In this document: positions 8,882-15,865 of the stretch, piece by piece | How positions within the stretch are numbered: the first letter of the stretch is position 1 | How the letters are laid out: the number at the start of each line of letters is the position of its first letter | Position numbers and translations under genes: made by a program | From: Acidimicrobiia bacterium | GTDB lineage: Bacteria > Actinomycetota > Acidimicrobiia > Spongiisociales > UBA5794 | Reading direction: 5' to 3' | Length of the DNA stretch: 64,000 nucleotides | NCBI GenBank assembly: GCA_036396535.1 | Contig: DASWKR010000065.1 | Span: 62,001-126,000, forward strand | The notes under the pieces: generated by a model | What the model was told of the DNA's origin: nothing | Databases searched by the model: none | Seen by the model: the letters and a program-made list of their open reading frames with translations, nothing else

Positions 8882-10324
8882 ATGCGCGCCATCGTCGTCG
8901 GTGCCGGCGGGACCGCACGGGAGCTGCTGCGCCGACTCAGTGGAATATGGGATCTGGTCCTCGTCGATACCGACGAGAACCAGATCGAGCTGGCGAGGGC
9001 GATTCGCGACGTCGAGGTGGTCGTTGGGGACGGCTCGAGCGCGCTCGTGCTGCGCAAGGCAGGTCTCGACAACGCCGACGCCCTCGTGGCGGCGACGCAG
9101 GACGACGACATCAACCTCGAGGCCGTGAGGATCGCCCAGGAGTCGGGCCTCCTCCGGGTGGTCGCGGTAGCCGCCGATCCGGAGAGGGCGGCCGAGTACC
9201 GGGAGCTCGGGGCGGAGGTGTTCTCGCCGGACTCGATCACGGCGCGCCAGGTGGAGGTGCTCCTCGAGCCTCGGCGGGTCGCCTCTACGACGTTCGCGCA
9301 GGGTAAGGCCGAGGCCATCGAGTTTCGGGTGTCTCCGGATTCGCCCGTCGCCGGGAAGCGCCTGCGCGAGCTTCACTCGGAAACCTGGGTCGTCGCCGCG
9401 GTGCTGCGCGACCAGCGGCTCATCATCCCCAAGGGTGGAACGACCCTGCGTGCCGGGGATCACGTCACGGTCGTCGGGGCGGCTGCCGATTTCGCGACGA
9501 TCGTCAAGACATTCACCGAGGGGGAGTCGCGATTCCCGCTCAACTTCGGCCGCAAGGTCGCCGTCGTGCTCGACAGCCACGCCGACCTGGACGGCTGCGT
9601 TGCGGAGGCCATCAGCATCGTCCGCAACACGTCTGCCGAGGCGCTGGCGGTCGTCTACCGCGACCTCGCCAGCGAGCCGGACGTCGCCAAGGTCGACGAG
9701 ATCGAGGAGCTCCTCGCCAAGCTGGAAACCCGTTCCGATGGCGTCGCCATCGAGCTGCGGCCGGCGGCCGGGTCACTCGTCGACGCCATGGTCGAGCTGG
9801 CGGGTCAGGAGTCGGTGGGGATGATCGTCGCCGATGCACCCGAAGGCGGCGAGTGGCTCGGGCGCCGCCGCGTCGTCAAGACGCTGGCCAGATATCGCAA
9901 GGCGGCACTGCCGATCCTCTTGGCGAGAGGCCGCCACCCGTACTCGAGCATCGTCGTTCCGGCCCGTCGCACTGTGGCGGGGGAATCCGCAGGACGGGCT
10001 GCGATCGACCTGGCGCGCACCTCGGGCGCGACGCTCACGGGCGTGTCGGTGGTTCCCCCGGCCTTCGTCGGGGGAGGAGACGCCATCGAGGATGCCAGAC
10101 GATCGGCGGCTTGGCTTCGCGAGGAGGCGGCCGTCCAGGGGGTCCCGGTGCGCCGCAGGGTGCGCCGCGGCAACCCGATACGCGTCATCGAGGAGCTGGC
10201 CGCCTCGGCGAGCCTCATCGTGCTCACCCTGCCGGACGATCCGACGACCATCCTGTTCCCGGGGATCGTCGGCCACCTGGTGCGGCGGGTGCGGAGCTCC
10301 GTGCTGCTCGTCCCCCGCTCGTGA
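8882..10324 (+). CDS. TrkA-type NAD-binding regulator fused to universal-stress-like domains
   Basis: 480-residue cytoplasmic protein. The ATG at 8882 is chosen because of the ACAGGAGG just upstream. Residues 1-120 form a Rossmann RCK/TrkA-N domain (MRAIVVGAGGTARELL; later VGDGSSALVLRKAGL). About 140-215 is a TrkA-C domain (VSPDSPVAGKRLRELH). The C-terminal half has two Usp-like alpha/beta units (GRKVAVVLDSH.. and YSSIVVPARR..ASASLIVLTLP). Its stop overlaps the start of the antiporter, so it is most likely the NAD(H)- or nucleotide-sensing gate of that transporter. Confidence 0.85.
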   Translation: MRAIVVGAGGTARELLRRLSGIWDLVLVDTDENQIELARAIRDVEVVVGDGSSALVLRKAGLDNADALVAATQDDDINLEAVRIAQESGLLRVVAVAADPERAAEYRELGAEVFSPDSITARQVEVLLEPRRVASTTFAQGKAEAIEFRVSPDSPVAGKRLRELHSETWVVAAVLRDQRLIIPKGGTTLRAGDHVTVVGAAADFATIVKTFTEGESRFPLNFGRKVAVVLDSHADLDGCVAEAISIVRNTSAEALAVVYRDLASEPDVAKVDEIEELLAKLETRSDGVAIELRPAAGSLVDAMVELAGQESVGMIVADAPEGGEWLGRRRVVKTLARYRKAALPILLARGRHPYSSIVVPARRTVAGESAGRAAIDLARTSGATLTGVSVVPPAFVGGGDAIEDARRSAAWLREEAAVQGVPVRRRVRRGNPIRVIEELAASASLIVLTLPDDPTTILFPGIVGHLVRRVRSSVLLVPRS

Positions 10325-11574
10325 TGCAACTGGTCGCGGTGGCGGCCGAGTCCGGTGAGATCCTGCCCGGAGCCGGGGGGTTCGTCCTCATCGGCCTCGG
10401 GGCGTTCACACTGCCGCTCATCGCCAGGCGGCTCGGGCTGCCGGCCATCGTTCTCGAGATCGTGTACGGGCTTCTGCTGGGCCCCGAGGTGCTCGATCTC
10501 ATCGAGCGAACGTCGGCGGACGCCGCCTTCATCGAGGTCCTCGCCGAGCTCGGGCTGCTGCTCCTGATGTTCCTGGCGGGATTCGAGGTCGACTTCGAGC
10601 GTCTCGAGCGGCAGGGGAGGGGGCCGATCGTCTTCGGCTTGACGATCTTCGTCCTCATCGTCGGATTCGCCTGGGTCGGCTTCGGCTTCCTCGACCTGGA
10701 GACCATCGAGGAGCGCATCTTCGTCACCTTGCTCACCTCGGCCGCATCCGTCGGGCTCATCATCCCTGCGTTGCGGACGACGAACCGGGCGACCACAAGG
10801 CTCGGCCAATACACCCTGGTCACCGCAGTGCTCGCCGAGTTCTTGTCGGCTCTCGGGATCGTCGTGTTCGGGGTCGTCCACGAGTCCGGGTTCGGGGTGC
10901 GCCTCCTCAGCGTTCCGGCCCTCTTCGTCATCATGGGCGTGCTGCTCGTCACCGTGCGGCGGGCCGCCTGGTGGTACCCGGAGCGGTTCGAGCGCCTCTT
11001 CGCCGCCCATGACCCCGACGAGCTCGGCATCCGCGCCAGCCTGGCCCTGCTGTTCGTGTTCGTCGGCCTCTCGCTCGCTCTCGACATCGAGGCGATCCTG
11101 GGCGCCTTTCTGGCGGGGGCCTTGTTCGCCTTCGTCTTCCGCGACACCGGGGAGCTGGAGGCAAGGCTCGGCGCCTTCGCTTTCGGCTTCTTCATCCCCG
11201 TGTTCTTCATCAACGTGGGGCTCCGCTTCCCGCTCTCGAACCTCTCCGATCGGGAGGTGCTCGGGACGGCGGTGGCTTTGATCGTCGTCGCCATCGTCGC
11301 CAAGGTGCTGCCGGCACTGCTCCTCGTGGCGAGAGGCCTCACCCTGCGTGAATCGGCGGCAGCAGGCGTTCTGCTGGCCGGCCAGCTCAGCGTGATCATC
11401 GCGCTCGCCGAGTTCGGGGTGGAGCTGGGCGTCATCGACGAGGGCCTCGAGGCAGGCGCCATCCTCCTCGTCGGCGTGACCGCCATCCTGTCGCCCATCG
11501 TCTTCAAGCTGCTCGCCCCAGCCTTGGCGTCCGAGTCGGCGACGTTCCAGGACGTCCGTGACCTCGACGCTTGA
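10324..11574 (+). CDS. CPA2-family cation:proton antiporter (KefB/NapA-like)
   Basis: 416-residue polytopic membrane protein with about 12 hydrophobic segments. The ATG at 10324 overlaps the TrkA gene stop (TGATG). Family marks include LIARRLGLPAIVLEIVYGLL, ELGLLLLMFLAGFEVDF and FLAGALFAFVFRDTG. Exchanges K+ or Na+ for H+ across the plasma membrane. It has no C-terminal RCK domain of its own, so the preceding gene supplies it. Cation specificity cannot be assigned. Confidence 0.88.
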   Translation: MQLVAVAAESGEILPGAGGFVLIGLGAFTLPLIARRLGLPAIVLEIVYGLLLGPEVLDLIERTSADAAFIEVLAELGLLLLMFLAGFEVDFERLERQGRGPIVFGLTIFVLIVGFAWVGFGFLDLETIEERIFVTLLTSAASVGLIIPALRTTNRATTRLGQYTLVTAVLAEFLSALGIVVFGVVHESGFGVRLLSVPALFVIMGVLLVTVRRAAWWYPERFERLFAAHDPDELGIRASLALLFVFVGLSLALDIEAILGAFLAGALFAFVFRDTGELEARLGAFAFGFFIPVFFINVGLRFPLSNLSDREVLGTAVALIVVAIVAKVLPALLLVARGLTLRESAAAGVLLAGQLSVIIALAEFGVELGVIDEGLEAGAILLVGVTAILSPIVFKLLAPALASESATFQDVRDLDA

Positions 11575-11601
11575 GCTCCTCGGCTGCCGGTCCGAGCGCG
11601 G

Positions 11602-11607
11602 TAGCCT
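11602..11607 (+). promoter_or_regulatory. TAGCCT -10 box for FlgM-like gene
   Basis: TANNNT hexamer whose last base is 8 nt before the ATG at 11616; no ribosome site in the gap. Confidence 0.4.
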
Positions 11608-11615
11608 GATCGACC

Positions 11616-11807
11616 ATGGATTCAAGCTACGAGTCGTCTTCTGCCGATGACTCAGTAACCGACATGGAGCCCGCCAACGTGGTGCGCATCGATCAGATCA
11701 GGACGGCGATCGCACGCGGCGATTACAGGGTCCCGGCGCTGGCCATCGCCGACGCCATCCTGGCGTTCCACCTCGTGCGGCCGTCGGTGCCTCCCCGACC
11801 GGCCTGA
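11616..11807 (+). CDS. FlgM-like anti-sigma factor peptide (63 aa)
   Basis: A 63-residue protein with an acidic, probably unstructured N-terminus and a C-terminal VRIDQIRTAIARGDYRVPAL followed by AIADAILA. This pattern (KI..LK..I..G.Y.VDA..IA..M/L) is the sigma-28-binding helix of FlgM. FlgM proteins hold back the flagellar sigma factor, yet no flagellar or sigma gene is near. It may control another sigma-28-like factor or be a borrowed fold. It is immediately followed (2 nt) by a membrane protein gene and probably cotranscribed with it. Confidence 0.55.
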   Translation: MDSSYESSSADDSVTDMEPANVVRIDQIRTAIARGDYRVPALAIADAILAFHLVRPSVPPRPA

Positions 11808-11809
11808 GG

Positions 11810-12310
11810 ATGCGTGACGCCGTCCTCGAGTGGATCGAGGCGTTGCCGCTGCCCGATCCACTCATCGTGATCGTCGTCGCCATGACGCCGATTTTCGAGC
11901 TGCGGGGCGCCATCCCGGTCGCTCGCGGCCTCTTGGACATGGGAGCCGTCGAGGCGTACCTGTGGGCCGTGCTCGGCAACTCGATCCCCGTCCCGATCAT
12001 CCTGTGGCTGTTTTCCCCATTCGTCGAGTGGACCGAGCGCAGGTGGGCGTGGCTGCACCGGATCCTGACCAGGCTGCAGGCCTACTCGCACCGCAAGCAC
12101 GCTGCCAGGGTCGAGCGCCTTCGAGACCTGGCCCTCGTGACCTTCGTGGCGATCCCGCTGCCCGTCACCGGTGCTTGGAGCGGCTGCCTCGCCGCAGTCG
12201 TCTTCGCAGTCCCGAAGCGGAGAGCGATGCTGCTCATCATCCTCGGTGTGCTCATCGCAGGCCTCGTGGTGACCCTCTTCCTCGAAGCCCTCGGCTTGGC
12301 GTTGTCCTGA
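11810..12310 (+). CDS. Small multidrug-export family membrane protein (COG2426)
   Basis: 166 residues with four to five hydrophobic segments and the family signatures [12 protein letters not shown] (20s-30s) and [15 protein letters not shown]. Proteins of this Sm_multidrug_ex family sit in the cytoplasmic membrane; the export role is weakly supported in the literature and the substrate is unknown. The gene follows the FlgM-like peptide by two bases and its stop overlaps the dtd start. Confidence 0.8.
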   Translation: MRDAVLEWIEALPLPDPLIVIVVAMTPIFELRGAIPVARGLLDMGAVEAYLWAVLGNSIPVPIILWLFSPFVEWTERRWAWLHRILTRLQAYSHRKHAARVERLRDLALVTFVAIPLPVTGAWSGCLAAVVFAVPKRRAMLLIILGVLIAGLVVTLFLEALGLALS

Positions 12311-12765
12311 TGCGGGCGGTCGTGCAGCGCGTCTCACGCGCCGAGGTGGCCGTGGGAGGCGACGTCGTCGGCGAGATCGGCACCGGGCTCCTCGTGCTCG
12401 TCGGTGTCGCCGCCCCGGACACAGATGCCGACGCCCGGGCCGTCGCCGCCAAGATCGGCGGGATGAGGATCTTCTCCGACGAGGAGGGCAAGATGAACCG
12501 CTCTCTCGGCGAGGTTGCCGGGGGCGTGCTGCTCGTCAGCCAGTTCACCCTGCTGGCGGACACCGGGCGAGGGAGGAGGCCATCGTTCACGGGCGCCGCC
12601 GCTCCGGCCGTCGCCGAGGTGCTGGTGCGACTGGTCGCCGACGAGCTGAGGCGTGCCGGGATCCCAGTTGCGACCGGGAGCTTCGGGGCCAACATGCAGG
12701 TCACGCTGGTCAACGACGGCCCGGTGACGATCATCGTCGAGGCGGCCGGCGGGAGGGTGCTCTGA
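12310..12765 (+). CDS. dtd: D-aminoacyl-tRNA deacylase
   Basis: Removes D-tyrosine and other D-amino acids (and glycine from tRNA-Ala) mischarged on tRNA. From ATG 12310 it has 151 residues, typical for Dtd, starting [17 protein letters not shown]. The active-site motifs SQFTLLAD and the cross-subunit Gly-Pro type loop ([11 protein letters not shown]) are present, as is GSFGANMQV. It overlaps the upstream gene by one base (TGATG), and its stop is one base from the convergent helicase gene stop. Confidence 0.93.
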   Translation: MRAVVQRVSRAEVAVGGDVVGEIGTGLLVLVGVAAPDTDADARAVAAKIGGMRIFSDEEGKMNRSLGEVAGGVLLVSQFTLLADTGRGRRPSFTGAAAPAVAEVLVRLVADELRRAGIPVATGSFGANMQVTLVNDGPVTIIVEAAGGRVL

Positions 12766-12766
12766 C

Positions 12767-15700
12767 TCAGGGACTGGTTGCGGCAGCCACGTGTGCCCTC
12801 CCTGCCGGGCACAGGTGCAGGAAGTCGCAGCCGCCGCACGCCGGCCCGGGGCGCGGCGCGAAGGCCTCACCCCCAGCCGCAGTCATGAGACCCTCGAGCC
12901 GTGCCCGAGCGTCCTCCATCCAGGCGTCGTCCACCCGACGGCTCACCTCGACCGCTTCGCCCGATCCGAGATACACGAACGAGACCGTGAGATCCACGGG
13001 AGGTTCCGACGAGACGGCGCCCTCGGCAGCGGCGACGGCGTACGCCTCCAGCTGGACGTCTCGCGCCGGGTCGTCGCGGTGCCTGCCGCTCTTGAAGTCG
13101 ACGATCTCCCACACGCCCGGCTCGGGCTCGTACACGGCGTCGATGCGGCCCCTCACACGCCCGGACGGCAGGCGCAGGTCGATCGGGACCTCCGTGAAGC
13201 GAGGGCGCGCATCGGCGAATCGGGATCCCAGGAAGGCGCCATACGGATCGCCACCCGACCCCGCGTCGCCCTCAGCCGGGGACAGGTCGTAGAGGTCGTC
13301 GTCGAGCTCGTCGAGCGGCAACTGGCCCCGGTTGTGGAGCTCGATGCGTCTGTGCACCTCGACGCCTCTCGTCCGTGATGCGTCGGGACGCCGCGGGAGT
13401 CGCTCGACCTCACTCCACAGGAACCTCTGGGGACACGACGCCAGGGTCACGAGACCGGTCACCGAGACGCTGAGGAGCGCCGGCCCGCGCTCGATCGTCG
13501 GTGGTTCCGGCAGGCCGTCGAGGAGGAGCTCGATCTGCTCCATGTGGGCATCGTATGCCTGCCTGCCCTGTGCGACGTGGCGCGCCGTCCATTCCGGGTC
13601 GTCGGCGATCGCCCGTAGCGCAGCCTGCCAGCCGCCCGGGAAGACAGGGTCAGGCGCCCCTTCCGGGGTCGGGAAGCGGAGCAGGTCAGGCGGCCCACCT
13701 TGGTCGTCCACGTCGACCGAGAGGGTGACTCCCTTGGTTCGCCTCGTGGTGGCGTGCAGCTCGCTCGGCTCGCGGGGCTGACCGGACGTGTACCACCAGG
13801 CCCCGGACACGTAGAGGCGCGCCTTTGCCCTCGTCACGGCGACATACGCAGTCCGCCACTCCTGGGCGACATGGCGCACCCGCAGCTCCTCTTGGTTCTC
13901 CTTGTTGCTCCGGTCGAGCCTCGGGAGTGCCTCGGCGTCGAGCCTGAGCCCGAACGGCAGGTACTGCGCCCGCTCGACGGGGTTGTCGAAGCCGAGGGAC
14001 TTGGCGGGAAACGCCTCCCGGCTCACGGCGGGTATGAAGACGGTGTCCCATTCGAGGCCTTTGGCGCGATGGACGGTTATCAGGCTGACGGCGTCTTCCT
14101 GGCCGATGCGGGCCGTGTCGAGCTCGTCCGTTGCCCGCTCCTCGGTGAGCAACCCGAGATAGCCGAGGAAGGCGTCGAGAGACGGGCGGCCCTCCAGGGG
14201 GCTCCACTCCTCGGCGAGGTCGAGGAATCGATAGAGGTTGAGCCTGCCCGTCAGGGCGCCGGCGGGGTCGAGCGCCTCGACCTCGGCCCAGGTGTCCGTG
14301 ACGTCGAGGATGCGCCTGCACAGTTCCACCAAGGCGACGGACTGGGCGTCGGTCAGGAGCTTGCGGAACGTGTCGCGGAACTCCTCGAGCCGCTCCCGGG
14401 CCTCCCCGGCCAGCCCCTCGACATCGTCGAGCCTGTCGACCGCCTCGAGGAGCGGCCAGCCGAGCCCTTCCTCTGCCGTGGAGCCGCGACCCATGGCCCC
14501 CACCCACCCCGCCAGCGGGACGAGGTCCCCGAGGCCGAGTCGGTAGCGGCCCCCGAGCAGGATCCTCGCCAACGCCGCCGAGTCGTCGGGTCGCCCCAGG
14601 ACCCGCAGCCATGCGTGCAGGTCTGCGACTCGGGGGACATCGAGGAGCCCGCCGAGCGAGGCGACCTCGTGCGGGATGGAGTGTCCCTCCAACGCCTCCC
14701 GCACGAGTCCCATGTGGCGGTTCTTCCTGAAGAGCAGGGCGATCTCGCGCCAGGCAACCCCCTCCTCGTCGTGGATCCGCCTGATCTCCTCGGCGATCGA
14801 CGCCGCCTCGTCGACGGACGTGGCGTGGTAGCTCAGGACGAGGTCGCCGTCACCTGCGGTCTCGACCGGGTGGAGGACGTTGAACCCGGCCATCGGGTCG
14901 GCTTGGCCCCGCACCCGGTTGGCGAGCTCGAGGATGATCCGCCCCGACCGCCTGTTGAGGCTGAGCGGGAGGGTCTCGGCCGGTCGACCGTCGCTGCGCC
15001 TGAAGTGCTCGGGGAACGCCTTGAAGTTCTCGAGCGAGGCGCCCCGCCACTCGTAGATCGTCTGGTCACTGTCGCCGACCGCGGTGACCGGGAAGCCGTC
15101 GCCGAACAGCTCCCGCATCAGCTCCCGCTGACCGGGGTCGGTGTCCTGGTACTCGTCGAGCAGCACGAGCGAGTACCTCGACCGCACTCGAGCCCTGATC
15201 TCCTCGAAGCCGGTGACCAGACGGTGGGCCGCTTCGACGAGGTCGGCGTAGTCGACCACCCCGAGCGATCGCTTGGCCGCCTGGAACCTGGCGATGATGC
15301 CTGCCAGCTCGATGCGCTTCTCCCAGACGGGGTCGGCCGACGGCGGCACCGAGGCGAGCAGGTCGTCCACCCCGAGAAGGTTCTCTCCGAGTTGCCTGGC
15401 GAGCATGGCCGCCTCAGCCACGCGATGGGGCGGCGAGGACATGTCGAGGGCGGCGTAGCGGGCTCCGCGCAGCGACTCCTCGAGGAGTTGGCGGGTATAT
15501 CCCCCGCCGATGACCTTGGCGTCTCGCTCGACGCCCACCAGAGCGCCGAACTCCTGGAGCAGCTTCCACGCGAACCCGTGATACGTCGTCACGTCGACCT
15601 CGCGGCCGTCATGCGCCATCTCCGGTAGGCCGGTGCGCAAACGGTCTGCGAGCTCGTCTGCGGCCTTGTTCGTGAACGTGATCCCGAGGATGCTCTCCGG

Positions 15701-15865
15701 CGCCATCCCCCCCTCGACGAGGCGAACCGCCCGCAGGACGATCGTGGTGGTCTTGCCGGTGCCCGCTCCGGCTGCGACGCGGAGCGGCTCGAGCGGGTAG
15801 TCGACGATCGCCGTCTGCTCGGCGGTCATCTCGAACGGCTGGTTCGACGCGTCGGTGGCCGTCAT
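12767..15865 (-). CDS. UvrD-family helicase-nuclease, AdnB-like
   Basis: SF1A helicase joined to a RecB-family nuclease, 1032 residues. Walker A is AAGAGTGKTTT near the N-terminus, motif II is LLDEYQDTDPG, motif III GDSDQTIYEWRGAS, motif VI AYVAVTRAKARLYV. The C-terminal nuclease has GRIDAVYEP and VDFKSGR, and four cysteines (LASCPQRF plus CGGCDFLHLC) that match an Fe-S staple. The ATG at 15865 overlaps the previous gene stop (ATGA). Two such genes in tandem are the layout of mycobacterial adnA-adnB, which resect double-strand breaks. Confidence 0.85.
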   Translation of the reverse strand: MTATDASNQPFEMTAEQTAIVDYPLEPLRVAAGAGTGKTTTIVLRAVRLVEGGMAPESILGITFTNKAADELADRLRTGLPEMAHDGREVDVTTYHGFAWKLLQEFGALVGVERDAKVIGGGYTRQLLEESLRGARYAALDMSSPPHRVAEAAMLARQLGENLLGVDDLLASVPPSADPVWEKRIELAGIIARFQAAKRSLGVVDYADLVEAAHRLVTGFEEIRARVRSRYSLVLLDEYQDTDPGQRELMRELFGDGFPVTAVGDSDQTIYEWRGASLENFKAFPEHFRRSDGRPAETLPLSLNRRSGRIILELANRVRGQADPMAGFNVLHPVETAGDGDLVLSYHATSVDEAASIAEEIRRIHDEEGVAWREIALLFRKNRHMGLVREALEGHSIPHEVASLGGLLDVPRVADLHAWLRVLGRPDDSAALARILLGGRYRLGLGDLVPLAGWVGAMGRGSTAEEGLGWPLLEAVDRLDDVEGLAGEARERLEEFRDTFRKLLTDAQSVALVELCRRILDVTDTWAEVEALDPAGALTGRLNLYRFLDLAEEWSPLEGRPSLDAFLGYLGLLTEERATDELDTARIGQEDAVSLITVHRAKGLEWDTVFIPAVSREAFPAKSLGFDNPVERAQYLPFGLRLDAEALPRLDRSNKENQEELRVRHVAQEWRTAYVAVTRAKARLYVSGAWWYTSGQPREPSELHATTRRTKGVTLSVDVDDQGGPPDLLRFPTPEGAPDPVFPGGWQAALRAIADDPEWTARHVAQGRQAYDAHMEQIELLLDGLPEPPTIERGPALLSVSVTGLVTLASCPQRFLWSEVERLPRRPDASRTRGVEVHRRIELHNRGQLPLDELDDDLYDLSPAEGDAGSGGDPYGAFLGSRFADARPRFTEVPIDLRLPSGRVRGRIDAVYEPEPGVWEIVDFKSGRHRDDPARDVQLEAYAVAAAEGAVSSEPPVDLTVSFVYLGSGEAVEVSRRVDDAWMEDARARLEGLMTAAGGEAFAPRPGPACGGCDFLHLCPAGRAHVAAATSP

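Noticed and set aside
9805-11625. 606-aa minus-strand frame opposite the antiporter
   Set aside because: Shadow of a well-supported gene; low-complexity, Glu/Gly/Gln-rich translation without family motifs.
12767-15865. UvrD2 or PcrA
   Set aside because: C-terminal RecB-like nuclease and Fe-S cysteines are absent in those helicases.
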